Source: Balneola sp.
GTDB taxonomy: Bacteria > Bacteroidota > Rhodothermia > Balneolales > Balneolaceae
Direction of reading: 5' to 3'
NCBI GenBank assembly: GCA_028284195.1
Contig: JANQSE010000002.1
Location: 372,001-436,000 of the forward strand
DNA: 64,000 bases
Below, piece after piece: positions 8,586-16,994 of this stretch. The translations under genes were made by a program, and so were the position numbers. How positions within the stretch are numbered: position 1 is the stretch's first letter; each line of letters starts with the position of its first letter. The notes under the pieces were generated by a model. The model did no database searches. It was given only the letters and a program-made list of their open reading frames with translations, and was not told where the DNA came from.

Positions 8586-9017
8586 TCATTTCTTTTTCTT
8601 CTTACCTACCGTTTTTTCTTCCTTCTTTTCTTTTTCACCGGCCTTAGTTTCTTTTTTGGCTTTTTCTTCTGCCTTCTCTTCTTCTTCCTCAGTAATCTCA
8701 ATTACTTCTGCATCCACTGAATAGTCGTCGTCTTCGGTAACTTCTTTTTCTACCAGAATTTGATAATCGTTGATGAACATAGCAAACATACCAATAGCTG
8801 AAATTACCGGTGCCATAGCTCCAACTAAAGCCGCCCCGCCAACACCAAACGCAAGTTGAGTTTGGAATACCACTTCACCTTCTTTGTTTTTTATGATAAG
8901 CTTGCGTGCACTGCCTTCTTTAATCATTTCGCGGATGGAACTAATCACTTCATTCACTCCGCCCTGCACTTCTTCATAGATGCGTTTTGCCTTAGATTTT
9001 ACTTCTTCTTTCTTCAT
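8586..9017 (-). CDS. DUF4342 domain protein with acidic/lysine-rich tail
   Basis: A 143-residue protein. The N-terminal ~90 residues match the DUF4342 pattern as I recall it: an amphipathic helix (VNEVISSIREMIKEGSARK), a short strand block LIIKNKEGEVVFQTQLAFGV and one hydrophobic segment of about 22 residues (GAALVGAMAPVISAIGMFAM). The remaining ~50 residues are a low-complexity Glu/Lys tail ending KKKKK, likely unstructured. Function is unknown; the family is often found in Gram-positive and Bacteroidota genomes as a single-pass membrane-associated protein. Its start codon abuts the first copy of a 95-bp sequence that recurs in front of comM, suggesting that this gene and comM once shared a divergent promoter region. 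Confidence 0.7.
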   Translation of the reverse strand: MKKEEVKSKAKRIYEEVQGGVNEVISSIREMIKEGSARKLIIKNKEGEVVFQTQLAFGVGGAALVGAMAPVISAIGMFAMFINDYQILVEKEVTEDDDYSVDAEVIEITEEEEEKAEEKAKKETKAGEKEKKEEKTVGKKKKK

Positions 9018-9018
9018 G

Positions 9019-9112
9019 ATATGTGTGATTTATGAAAATTTTTGTAAGGAATTAGTTCCGAACTGGCCTGACTACGGCAAACAAACAAAAAAGATTCGGA
9101 ATTAAAAATATG
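9019..9112. repeat. First copy of ~95-bp duplicated intergenic sequence
   Basis: About 94 bp beginning ATATGTGTGATTTATGAAAA, directly after the DUF4342 start codon, matching 11821-11915 at roughly 83 of 95 positions by eye; the first 35 bases are identical. The end of the copy includes an ATG that corresponds to the comM start codon in the other copy. The two copies flank the glycosyltransferase cassette 9250-11764 in direct orientation. I infer that this is the ancestral DUF4342-comM intergenic region, duplicated when the cassette arrived. Confidence 0.85.
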
Positions 9113-9249
9113 CTTTGCCTTTTGTGTTCCCTTATCTTTTTTTTATAGAGGTTTATACAACTGGTACAGGTATCATAAAAAACAGATTATTTTTTATATT
9201 TCGCACTAAATAATTCTTTTGAAACTCTAATGCCAATCAATTTGCTTAG

Positions 9250-10188
9250 ATGCACATAACCCTTCTTATTCCTCTTTATAACGAAGAAGAGATGCTTCCA
9301 CTATTAGTTGATGAATTAGAGAATTTCAGGAAAAAGAGAGATGAGAATATTGATATTCTTTTTGTAAATGATGGAAGCAAAGATGCTACGGAAGAATTAG
9401 TAAAACAGCTAACCTCAAGCATATCTGGATATCGGGTGATCAATTTTTCCAGAAATTTTGGCCATCAAATTGCCGTAACTGCAGGCTTGGATTATGTAGA
9501 GGCAGATGCTGTAATAATTATGGATGCAGATCTTCAAGATCCGTTATATGTAGCAGGAGAAATGATCGATAAATGGAAAGAGGGTTATGATGTAGTGTTT
9601 GGTGTAAGGGAATCGAGAGAGGGGGAAAGTTTCTTTAAAAAATTTACGGCCAAAATATTCTATCGTTTCTTTAAGTGGTTTACCGAGCTGGATATTCCAT
9701 ATGATACGGGAGATTTTAGGCTGCTTTCGCAACCAGTAATTCAGGCTTATCAAAAGGTAAAAGAGCAAAATCCGTTTGTAAGGGGCTTAATTGCATGGCT
9801 AGGTTATAAGCAAATTGGGCTGCAGTATAAGCGGGAAAGTAGAAAAGCTGGCGAAACAAAATACCCGTTAAAAAAAATGCTAAAACTGGCAGGCAATGCA
9901 ATAAGTTCTTTTTCTAATAAGCCACTTAAAATTACTATTCAATTCGGAATGATGGTGTCTGTGATCGCATTTTTAGGAATCGGGTGGGTGATATACGTAC
10001 GACTTTTTCTGGAGCAGGTGGTACCGGGTTGGGCCTCAACGTTGCTGATAGTTCTGTTAATAGGTGGAGTGCAATTCATTTTTATGGGAGTTCTGGGTAT
10101 TTATATATCTAAAATTTTTAATGAAGTTCGGCAGCGTCCGCGCTATTTAATCAATGATATTTGGGAATCGGATCCACATGAAAAATAA
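9250..10188 (+). CDS. Polyprenyl-phosphate glycosyltransferase (GT2, DPM1/GtrB-like)
   Basis: A 312-residue GT-A glycosyltransferase with a membrane anchor. N-terminal domain: ITLLIPLYNEEEMLPLLVDE, FVNDGSKDAT, INFSRNFGHQIAVTAGLDYV and the DXD-like IIMDADLQDP, all typical of dolichol-phosphate-mannose synthase and bacterial GtrB/ArnC-type enzymes that move a sugar from a nucleotide donor to undecaprenyl phosphate. Two hydrophobic helices near residues 232-252 and 264-290 anchor the C-terminus. The next gene is a polytopic GT-C-type protein that starts within this one, so the pair likely makes a lipid-linked sugar and transfers it outside the membrane. The sugar is not predictable. Both genes lie between direct repeats, suggesting acquisition. 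Confidence 0.87.
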   Translation: MHITLLIPLYNEEEMLPLLVDELENFRKKRDENIDILFVNDGSKDATEELVKQLTSSISGYRVINFSRNFGHQIAVTAGLDYVEADAVIIMDADLQDPLYVAGEMIDKWKEGYDVVFGVRESREGESFFKKFTAKIFYRFFKWFTELDIPYDTGDFRLLSQPVIQAYQKVKEQNPFVRGLIAWLGYKQIGLQYKRESRKAGETKYPLKKMLKLAGNAISSFSNKPLKITIQFGMMVSVIAFLGIGWVIYVRLFLEQVVPGWASTLLIVLLIGGVQFIFMGVLGIYISKIFNEVRQRPRYLINDIWESDPHEK

Positions 10189-11764
10189 AAATAAGGTCAT
10201 TGAGTTAGAATCGGTTACTCTAAAAAACTGGCAATTAGCAGCGATTACAGGGGGGGCTTTTTTAGTCTATTTTACTTATTCCTTTTTTTCGGATGGATAT
10301 TATCAGCATGATGAGGCTGCTCATTACTTGAACATGAGAAGCTTTTGGTACGATCCCTCTGTTATAATGGGCAATTGGGCAAAACCCGGGTATAAAATTC
10401 TTTATGTGCCTTTTTCTCTGTTGGGGCCCTCCGCTTTAATTGTAGTAAATAGTTTAGTTACATCGCTAACGTGCTATGTTACTTATAAACTTTCTCAGGC
10501 GATTGGACTTAAGATCCCAATTCTTGCATTTATTTTTTTAGCTTTACAGCCATTTTGGTTACAGCTCTCATTTCGAAATTATTCCGAATTTATAACAGCC
10601 TTAATTTTGATTTGTTCGGTATATGCTCATCATAAAAACAAATACTGGGTGGCTGCACTACTGCTTTCGTACACGGCAACTATCCGCCAGGAGATGTACC
10701 CTGTTATTGCGATATACTTTTTCTACTTAGCGTACCGAAAACAATGGATACCCATGCTTTGCCTTGGTGTTTTTCCGCTGATAATAAACGGCATTGGTTG
10801 GATGCAATCAGGTGATCCTCTATCTCTGGTCAACCAAATAATTGGTAAAAGCCAAACTATTGGAAATGCTTATCCGCGGCAGGGGGGCGATCATTATTTC
10901 AAAATGGCTTTAACAGTTTATGGAGCACTTACTCTCACTTTTTTTATGGCTTATATTGCTACAGGTTTATTTCACAAACGAAAATGGCATTGGTTTATAT
11001 TTTTTCCGGCGGTTGCATTTTTTGGAATGCACGTGATTTTTAATATAAAAACGCTCGATTTCGGCCCTGCAACAGGTGGAAACCTCAGATATTTGGTGAT
11101 TATTTCTCCTTTGCTTGCTGTTTTGGGTAATATTGCAGTGGAAAGAATGCTGGTGTTTAAATCGTTCAAAGAAAAAAAGTGGGTATTCTTTGTACTGGTT
11201 TCTTTTGCGTTTGCAGTATTGATATTTTTGAGCTACGCACACAATAACATAAAATTTACCGGCCAAAAGGATCTATTCCCATTCCTAACCGTTGTTCTAA
11301 GCGTGGGCTTAGCTGCTATTAGTTTACCATCAAAAAAGTTTGTGTATGCTTCTCTGGGAATTGCCATTTTTTCTGTATTAGTTACTGTTAAACCATACAA
11401 GATTACCGCTGAAGATACTTCGTGCAGACAGTTTGTTGAATGGGCAAAACACTCAAATATTGAAGAACGGCCGCTTTTGTTGAATCATACAATGATTTAT
11501 TACTTCTATGGAAAGGTGGCAGAAGATTTTAAAAACGGAGCTGAAAGAATTAACGAAACCACGGTAAGCGAAGCGGAACCTGGCACCTATATTATTTGGG
11601 ATTCTCACTATTCGTATAGGCCAAACCTCAGGTCAGGTTCGTTAAAGCATACTTATTTTTTAGAGAGGCCCGAAGAATTTCGTCTGGTTATTAATCCCAT
11701 AATCACACCCGATCAACGCTTTGGGATATTCGTTTTTGAAAAACTTGTCCCTAAAAAGAGCTAG
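10178..11764 (+). CDS. Polytopic GT-C-type glycosyltransferase-like membrane protein
   Basis: About 528 residues with roughly ten to twelve hydrophobic helices and a C-terminal soluble part. Near the first periplasmic loop is SDGYYQHDEAAHYLNMRSFW, resembling the acidic DE motif of PMT/ArnT/GT39-type enzymes, which use polyprenyl-phosphate sugars as donors. A frame from 10154 is open, but the ATG at 10178 gives a lysine-rich cytoplasmic N-terminus (MKNKNKVIELESV) and only an 11-base overlap with the upstream gene. The partner GT2 supplies a likely donor. Acceptor (protein, lipid A or other glycan) is unknown. Specific family membership is tentative; the fold class is better supported than the reaction. 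Confidence 0.7.
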   Translation: MKNKNKVIELESVTLKNWQLAAITGGAFLVYFTYSFFSDGYYQHDEAAHYLNMRSFWYDPSVIMGNWAKPGYKILYVPFSLLGPSALIVVNSLVTSLTCYVTYKLSQAIGLKIPILAFIFLALQPFWLQLSFRNYSEFITALILICSVYAHHKNKYWVAALLLSYTATIRQEMYPVIAIYFFYLAYRKQWIPMLCLGVFPLIINGIGWMQSGDPLSLVNQIIGKSQTIGNAYPRQGGDHYFKMALTVYGALTLTFFMAYIATGLFHKRKWHWFIFFPAVAFFGMHVIFNIKTLDFGPATGGNLRYLVIISPLLAVLGNIAVERMLVFKSFKEKKWVFFVLVSFAFAVLIFLSYAHNNIKFTGQKDLFPFLTVVLSVGLAAISLPSKKFVYASLGIAIFSVLVTVKPYKITAEDTSCRQFVEWAKHSNIEERPLLLNHTMIYYFYGKVAEDFKNGAERINETTVSEAEPGTYIIWDSHYSYRPNLRSGSLKHTYFLERPEEFRLVINPIITPDQRFGIFVFEKLVPKKS

Positions 11765-11791
11765 TTAAAACAGCACATTCTTTGATACTTA

Positions 11792-11817
11792 AAAGCCTTT
11801 TTGAGAGGCTCATTTTA
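11792..11817 (+). terminator. Possible weak intrinsic terminator after the glycosyltransferase pair
   Basis: Stem AGCCT (11794-11798) and AGGCT (11806-11810) with a seven-base loop, flanked by AAAA on the left and CATTTTATAA on the right. The stem is short, so efficiency is doubtful. It lies 30 bp after the stop of the polytopic glycosyltransferase and just before the second 95-bp repeat copy, which would insulate the cassette from comM. Confidence 0.4.
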
Positions 11818-11820
11818 TAA

Positions 11821-11915
11821 ATATGTGTGATTTATGAAAATTTTTGTAAGGAATTGGTTCCGAACTGATCTAACTATGCAAAACGAATAAAAAAGATATC
11901 GGAATCAGAAATATG
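11821..11915. repeat. Second copy of ~95-bp duplicated intergenic sequence
   Basis: Direct copy of 9019-9112, beginning ATATGTGTGATTTATGAAAA and ending with ATATG, whose ATG is the comM start codon. The copies differ at about a dozen positions, mostly in the second half. It probably carries the comM promoter. The copy at 9019 sits in front of DUF4342 on the opposite strand, so the original single copy would have been a divergent promoter region between DUF4342 and comM. Confidence 0.85.
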
Positions 11916-13454
11916 TTAGCCAGAGTTTATTGCGCATCCACCGTAGGCGTAGATGCCCGGATTATAGATGTAGAAACGCATCACACAAATGGAATGGTAA
12001 AGTTCTTTTTGGTAGGGCTGCCCGACCGGGCGGTAAGTGAATCACGCGACAGGGTAGAAGCCGCAATCAGGAATACCGGTTCCTATTATCCGTTGGGAAG
12101 AATTACCGTAAATCTCGCTCCTGCTGATCTGCCAAAAGAAGGGAACGCATTTGATTTGCCCATAGCTATTGGGCTGCTTCGAATGTCCGGGCAAATCCAT
12201 ACCGAAAAACTGGACGAAACCGTAATGGTAGGCGAGCTTTCGCTTGACGGGCAAATTCGTCCGGTTAAAGGAGTACTACCCATAACTGTTGAGGCAAAGA
12301 AACAAGGCTTTAAATACCTGATTGTGCCTAAAGAAAATGGTGGGGAAGCTGCCGTGGTGGAAGGGATTGAAATATTTGCCTTCGACCATTTGAACCAGGT
12401 AAAAGATTGGTTGGAAAATCGCGGTTCAATGCAGCCGCTTGAGGTAGATGTAAACTCCTTTTTCAGCAAAAATGGTCATTCCAAAGTACTGGATTTCAGT
12501 GATGTTCGTGGGCAGGAAAATGTAAAACGAGGATTAGAGATTGCCGCTGCAGGTGGCCATAATGCCATTATGGTAGGGCCTCCTGGATCGGGGAAAACGA
12601 TGATGGCCCGGCGCATACCAACTATTTTGCCACCACTTTCTTTAGATGAAGCATTAGAAACTACAAAGATTCATTCAGTGTCTGGAATTTTGGATGGAAG
12701 AAAAGCTTTGATTACATCCCGTCCATTTCGGGCTCCGCATCACACCGTTTCGGATGTTGCATTAGTTGGCGGAGGAAGCGTACCCATGCCGGGCGAAATC
12801 TCTATGTCTCATAACGGGGTTTTATTCCTTGATGAATTACCTGAGTTCAAGCGAAGTGCGTTAGAAGTAATGCGGCAGCCACTTGAGGATGGTTTTGTTT
12901 CTATTTCGCGTGCACGAATGAGTGTTACTTATCCAAGCAGAGTGATGTTGGTTGCATCAATGAACCCTTCTCCGTCTGGCGATTGGTATAATCCTCAGGA
13001 TATGAATGGAGCCTCTGCATTGGCAATGCAGCGATACCTGAGCAAGATAAGCGGCCCGCTTTTAGACAGAATTGATTTGCATATCGAAGTAAATAAGGTG
13101 AGCTACGATGAGCTTTCAGGGAAGGCTAAAGGAGAATCGTCTGCAATAATCAGAAAAAGAGTAGTTGAAGCCAGGGAAGTGCAAACCAAACGATTTATAG
13201 GTTTAAAATCAGTGTATTCGAATGCACAAATGAATACCAGAATGGTTCGTAAAGTTTGTAAGCTCGATAAAACCGGCTCAGAAATTTTGAAGAAAGCTAT
13301 TACCTCGTTAGGGTTATCTGCACGAGCATATGATCGTATTCTAAAAGTATCCAGAACCGTTGCCGATCTGAATCGATCGGAGAATATACAGCCGCACCAC
13401 ATTGCAGAAGCAATTCAATATAGAAGCCTGGATAGAGAGGGGTGGTTGGGGTGA
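11913..13454 (+). CDS. comM: ComM/YifB-family Mg-chelatase-like AAA+ ATPase
   Basis: A 513-residue AAA+ protein, the usual length. The N-terminal domain (LonC-like, residues 1-170) contains KFFLVGLPDRAVSESRDRVE and ITVNLAPADLPKEGNAFDLP. The ATPase core has Walker A GPPGSGKT (222-229), RPFRAPHHTVSDVALVGGG, Walker B NGVLFLDELPEF and the sensor region VMLVASMNPSPSG. The C-terminal Mg_chelatase_C region includes LSARAYDRILKVSRTVADL. In naturally competent bacteria ComM is a hexameric helicase promoting branch migration during DNA uptake; here that role is by homology. The start codon is shared with the end of the duplicated 95-bp sequence. One oddity: the zinc-type cysteines seen in some relatives between the core and C-terminus are absent here. 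Confidence 0.93.
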   Translation: MLARVYCASTVGVDARIIDVETHHTNGMVKFFLVGLPDRAVSESRDRVEAAIRNTGSYYPLGRITVNLAPADLPKEGNAFDLPIAIGLLRMSGQIHTEKLDETVMVGELSLDGQIRPVKGVLPITVEAKKQGFKYLIVPKENGGEAAVVEGIEIFAFDHLNQVKDWLENRGSMQPLEVDVNSFFSKNGHSKVLDFSDVRGQENVKRGLEIAAAGGHNAIMVGPPGSGKTMMARRIPTILPPLSLDEALETTKIHSVSGILDGRKALITSRPFRAPHHTVSDVALVGGGSVPMPGEISMSHNGVLFLDELPEFKRSALEVMRQPLEDGFVSISRARMSVTYPSRVMLVASMNPSPSGDWYNPQDMNGASALAMQRYLSKISGPLLDRIDLHIEVNKVSYDELSGKAKGESSAIIRKRVVEAREVQTKRFIGLKSVYSNAQMNTRMVRKVCKLDKTGSEILKKAITSLGLSARAYDRILKVSRTVADLNRSENIQPHHIAEAIQYRSLDREGWLG

Positions 13455-13615
13455 TTTAATTTGTTCATCGATTCTATGTATGTGAAAACCCGCTGAGCAC
13501 GGGGCAAAACATACTCGGACACCCATTAAGTTGTTTTTCTTAGGTCAAATTTTGTACAACATCGAAGGTATGAAATTTTGAAGACGGTTTTTGATGGTAT
13601 TAATTATGAATTTTA

Positions 13616-13654
13616 AATTCTAAATGTGATACCATTCGTTTAACATTTAGAATT
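13616..13654. promoter_or_regulatory. 11-bp inverted repeat upstream of the WbqC-like gene
   Basis: AATTCTAAATG at 13616-13626 and CATTTAGAATT at 13644-13654 form a perfect 11-bp inverted repeat with a 17-base loop, ending 17 bases before the TTG start of the next gene. It is not followed by a T-run. It could be an operator, an RNA hairpin in the leader, or simple-sequence DNA. The rest of the 217-bp gap after comM shows nothing recognisable. Confidence 0.35.
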
Positions 13655-13671
13655 AACTACTGAGTATTTAC

Positions 13672-14334
13672 TTGAACGTAGCGATCCTTACCCCCCAATT
13701 TGCCCCCAATCTATACGATCTGGCATCTGTGTTAAAAGCCGGCCGTGTGGTTCTTGCCGATGTTGAGAAATGGTCGCGAAAAGGAAGAACTCACCGAGCC
13801 AGAATCAGAAATGAAGAAGGGGTACAATGGATAAATCTTCCTGTTGTAGCAGAAGACCGAAAGAAGCCTATCAAATATGTAAGGCTGGATCATTCTCAGC
13901 GATGGTTTGAGTCATTTTGGAATGCCATTCATCACAACTACAAAAATGCAACCTGGTTCGATTTTTATGAGGATGAGCTGTTTGCCGATTTCAGTAAGGT
14001 GAATGAATTTGAGTATTTGCTCGAGTTCAATCAGCATTTCTTTAAGAAGTTATGCACCTACTTTGAAATTGAAGTTTCTACGGAGTTGGCAAGTTCAGTA
14101 GAAGGTTACAGCACCTTTCCTGATGAAACAGCAAAAAACCTAAATGCACATGTACTTTTACTTGAATACCAATCTAAGAACTACCAACGGCAAAGCTTAC
14201 ATGCTGTTGCTTCTTTGGAAGAACATCCGGTTTACACACAAAGCTATCCCGGATTTGTGTCGGGTTGTTCTTCTTTAGATTTACTATTAAATGTTGGCCC
14301 TGAGAGTTACAGAATTTTAGAGAAACTATGGTAA
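13672..14334 (+). CDS. WbqC-like family protein
   Basis: A 220-residue soluble protein starting at a TTG codon. The N-terminus MNVAILTPQFAPNLYDLASV fits the WbqC pattern (a strand, then a Gln in 'q..f.P...y'), followed by a basic, aromatic region LDHSQRWFESFWNAIHHNYKNATWFDFY and the C-terminal SGCSSLDLLLNVGPES, which corresponds to the conserved 'lSilDllfn.G' of the family. The family is often found in O-antigen and lipid biosynthesis loci and its enzymatic role is not established. No ATG lies near enough upstream to improve the start. It is followed 19 bp later by a tiny membrane ORF and the symporter, possibly one transcript. Confidence 0.75.
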   Translation: MNVAILTPQFAPNLYDLASVLKAGRVVLADVEKWSRKGRTHRARIRNEEGVQWINLPVVAEDRKKPIKYVRLDHSQRWFESFWNAIHHNYKNATWFDFYEDELFADFSKVNEFEYLLEFNQHFFKKLCTYFEIEVSTELASSVEGYSTFPDETAKNLNAHVLLLEYQSKNYQRQSLHAVASLEEHPVYTQSYPGFVSGCSSLDLLLNVGPESYRILEKLW

Positions 14335-14353
14335 TCAATTACTATCATTCACG

Positions 14354-14470
14354 ATGCAAAATGAAGAACCCGTTACGAACTGGAAAAAAATATACATCTA
14401 TGTTTTTATAACAGGCATATTGTTCATTTTCTTATTTCTTTGGTTCACTGCAACATTTAATCTTCCCTAG
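14354..14470 (+). CDS. 38-aa single-pass membrane protein ahead of the symporter
   Basis: A short frame: ATG at 14354, TAG at 14468-14470, encoding a polar start (MQNEEPVTNWKKIYIYVF) and one hydrophobic helix of about 18 residues (ITGILFIFLFLWFTATF). It stops two bases before the ATG of the sodium:solute symporter, so the two are almost certainly co-translated. Small membrane subunits preceding SSS transporters are known in other bacteria (for example the DUF4212-type partners of acetate/solute symporters), although this one is shorter and I see no sequence match. Positive residues before the helix predict an N-in orientation. Function is inferred from position only. Confidence 0.6.
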   Translation: MQNEEPVTNWKKIYIYVFITGILFIFLFLWFTATFNLP

Positions 14471-14472
14471 GT

Positions 14473-16206
14473 ATGCACTGGATTGATTGGGGCGTACTCA
14501 TCTTATTTTTGCTCTACATTATTTGGGATGGAACCCGCCGGGGCAGAAATGCCGAAAATATAGAAGGTTATTTATTAGCAGGCAGGAGCATGCCTTGGTG
14601 GGCTGCGGGGCTTTCCATAATGGCTACCCAGGCATCTGCTATTACTTTTATTGGAACCACAGGCATTGCTTATGTAGAAGATATGCGTTTTGTTCAGGTA
14701 TATCTCGCCATTCCCTTCGCCATGATCTTGATCTGCATGTTTCTGGTACCATTCTTCAGCAAAATGAAGGCATTTACCGCCTATGAAGTACTTGAAGAAC
14801 GATTTGGATTAAAAACCAGACTCACCACAAGCGGATTGTTTCTTATTTCAAGAGGGCTGGCGCTTGGGGCTGTAATAGCTGCGCCAAGTTATGTATTAGC
14901 CTTATTACTTAATCTGCCACTTACCGCTACCATTCTTATTATCGGCTTAATTGCTACACTTTATACTATGTACGGTGGTGTAGCAGGGGTAATTCAAACT
15001 GATGTAAAGCAAATGGCGGTAATGATGTTTGGATTAATCTTCTGCTTTTTTGTGATTATGTTTGAACTGCCCGAAGATATCGGTTTTGGGGATGCTTTAT
15101 ATCTTGCAGGCAGCCTGGATAAATTAACAGCTTTAGACCTCAATTTTGATCTCAGCGAAAAATACAATGTTTGGAGCGGAGTGTTTGCGGCTCTCTTTTT
15201 AATGCTCTCTTATTTCGGAACCGATCAAACCCAGGTACAGCGATACCTAACAACCAGTGATGATACCCAGGCAAAAAAGTCGTTATTGCTTTCTGCTTAT
15301 GCAAAAGTGCCTATGCAGTTCTTCATTTTGCTACTTGGGGTAATGTTATATGTGTTCTTTATTTTTAATGATGCCCCAATTTCTTTCCGGGCTACAGAGC
15401 CCGTCGCTCAAACAGAAGAGCAATTAAGCCGTGAAAAAGTTATCGCAAATACCTATGAAGAAGCCCGGCAAAACAGGCAAATTTTAGCACTGGAGGCAGC
15501 GACAAGCCGAAGCTCTGAATCTCAAAAAGCTTTTTTAGATGCCGATGCCAGCCTAAATCGGGCACGACAACAGGAACTTGCTTTACAGGCAGAAATCCGG
15601 CAAGCCGATGTAAACGACACCAACTACATATTCCCCTACTTCATCTTAAAGTACATCCCGATTGGTTTGGTGGGGCTGATTGTAGCCGGGATTTTTGCAG
15701 CAGCAATGAGTAGTATCGATAGTGAGCTAAATGCACTCACAACCGTTTCTATTGTGGATTGGTATAAAAGGCTCAGGCCTGATGATCCGGGAGAAACTCA
15801 CTTTCTGAAATCCTCACGTTTAGTAACCATATTATGGGGTATTATTGCCACGTGTTCTGCCCTTGTGTTAGGAGAAACCCGATCCATTATTGAGCTGATC
15901 AATCAGATTGGAAGTTACTTCTATGGTTCCATTCTGGGAGTGTTTATTCTCCTTCTTTGGGTTAAAAAAGCAAACGGAACCGGAGCGTTAGTAGGACTTC
16001 TTTCCGGGATGCTTTCTGTGTTTACATTTGACCGTTTATTCTATAATGCTGCAACTTCTGATTATTCATTCTTCCTCCCATGGAGTCAGGTTCCGGATGG
16101 ATATTCCAAAGCCATCGAGTTCTTATGGTTAAATCCACTGGGTGCTTTTGTGGTAGTTATAGTGGGAATCGTTGTAAGTATTGCTTTACCAAAAAAGAAT
16201 AAATAG
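14473..16206 (+). CDS. Sodium:solute symporter (SSS family)
   Basis: A 577-residue, roughly 13-helix transporter. Family features: EGYLLAGRSMPWWAAGLSIMATQASAITFIG near the N-terminus, YTMYGGVAGVIQTDVKQMAVMM, LSYFGTDQTQVQRYLTT, and a later helix AAAMSSIDSELNALTTVSIVDWYKR. These match SSS members that use the sodium gradient to import sugars, amino acids, vitamins or anions; the solute is not predictable. A soluble, Ala/Glu/Gln-rich insertion of about 80 residues (approximately 305-385, TEEQLSREKVIANTYEEARQ and following) interrupts the membrane core and is predicted to be helical or coiled-coil. It follows a 38-aa membrane ORF by two bases and precedes a phosphatase gene by 24 bp. Confidence 0.9.
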   Translation: MHWIDWGVLILFLLYIIWDGTRRGRNAENIEGYLLAGRSMPWWAAGLSIMATQASAITFIGTTGIAYVEDMRFVQVYLAIPFAMILICMFLVPFFSKMKAFTAYEVLEERFGLKTRLTTSGLFLISRGLALGAVIAAPSYVLALLLNLPLTATILIIGLIATLYTMYGGVAGVIQTDVKQMAVMMFGLIFCFFVIMFELPEDIGFGDALYLAGSLDKLTALDLNFDLSEKYNVWSGVFAALFLMLSYFGTDQTQVQRYLTTSDDTQAKKSLLLSAYAKVPMQFFILLLGVMLYVFFIFNDAPISFRATEPVAQTEEQLSREKVIANTYEEARQNRQILALEAATSRSSESQKAFLDADASLNRARQQELALQAEIRQADVNDTNYIFPYFILKYIPIGLVGLIVAGIFAAAMSSIDSELNALTTVSIVDWYKRLRPDDPGETHFLKSSRLVTILWGIIATCSALVLGETRSIIELINQIGSYFYGSILGVFILLLWVKKANGTGALVGLLSGMLSVFTFDRLFYNAATSDYSFFLPWSQVPDGYSKAIEFLWLNPLGAFVVVIVGIVVSIALPKKNK

Positions 16207-16230
16207 AAATTAAAATCTCTGATTTATTAA

Positions 16231-16929
16231 ATGAATCGACAACTTTTCATCGGGGATATTCACGCATGTTCAAATACCTTTACTGCTTTATTGGCCAAGC
16301 TTGATTTTTCGAAAAACGATACGCTTTATTTAGTAGGTGACTACATCAACAGGGGGCCGGATTCGAAAGGAGTTATTGACAAAATTATTCAACTGAAAAA
16401 AGGCGGATATAATCTGATTGCTTTAAGGGGAAATCATGAACAAATGCTTCTCAGTAATTATGAGGCAGAAACTGCTAAGGGTTGGTATAGTATGGGCGAT
16501 GAAGAGCTACTTAAAAGCTTTGAGATCGAAAGCCTGAAAGAACTACCTGAAAAGTACATCCGATTTTGTGAAGAGCTTTCTTTTTACCATGAAGAAAATG
16601 AGTTGATTATTGTACATGCGGGGCTGAATTTTGAATACGAAAACCCGTTTGAAAACAAAAACGATTTGTTGTGGATAAGAGACTGGTACAGCTCGATAGA
16701 TTATGATTGGCTTGGGCAAAAGTTCATTATTCATGGGCATACTATGCAATCAAAACAAGAAACAGAAGCCCAGTTTCAGCAACTGGAAACAAACCGATAT
16801 TTGAATATTGATTGTGGGGCCGTAATGTCAAAATCTAAAGAATATGGACTGGGGTACTTATGCGCTTTTGACTTCACCAATAAGAAATTGTATTTCCAGA
16901 AAAATGTGGAAACAAAGAATATCTTTTAA
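16231..16929 (+). CDS. PPP-family metallophosphoesterase (serine/threonine phosphatase-like)
   Basis: A 232-residue cytoplasmic enzyme with the calcineurin-like metal-binding blocks: GDIHACSNTF (residues 8-17), GDYINRGPDSKGVID (about 36-50), RGNHEQML (about 69-76), then IIVHAGLN and FIIHGHTMQ. These place it in the PPP group with bacterial PrpA/PrpB and lambda phosphatase, which remove phosphate from proteins, and also with ApaH (Ap4A hydrolase); the short length and the RGPDS signature favour the PrpA-like type. Substrate unknown. It lies directly after the symporter gene and may share its transcript. Beyond it, a 65-bp convergent gap holds a GGTGCT/AGCACC inverted repeat that might terminate either strand. 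Confidence 0.85.
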   Translation: MNRQLFIGDIHACSNTFTALLAKLDFSKNDTLYLVGDYINRGPDSKGVIDKIIQLKKGGYNLIALRGNHEQMLLSNYEAETAKGWYSMGDEELLKSFEIESLKELPEKYIRFCEELSFYHEENELIIVHAGLNFEYENPFENKNDLLWIRDWYSSIDYDWLGQKFIIHGHTMQSKQETEAQFQQLETNRYLNIDCGAVMSKSKEYGLGYLCAFDFTNKKLYFQKNVETKNIF

Positions 16930-16994
16930 ACTTCGAGCGGCAAAACATTAAACAAGAAAAGACCGGTGCTTTAATTTTTCTTGGGTATAGCACC

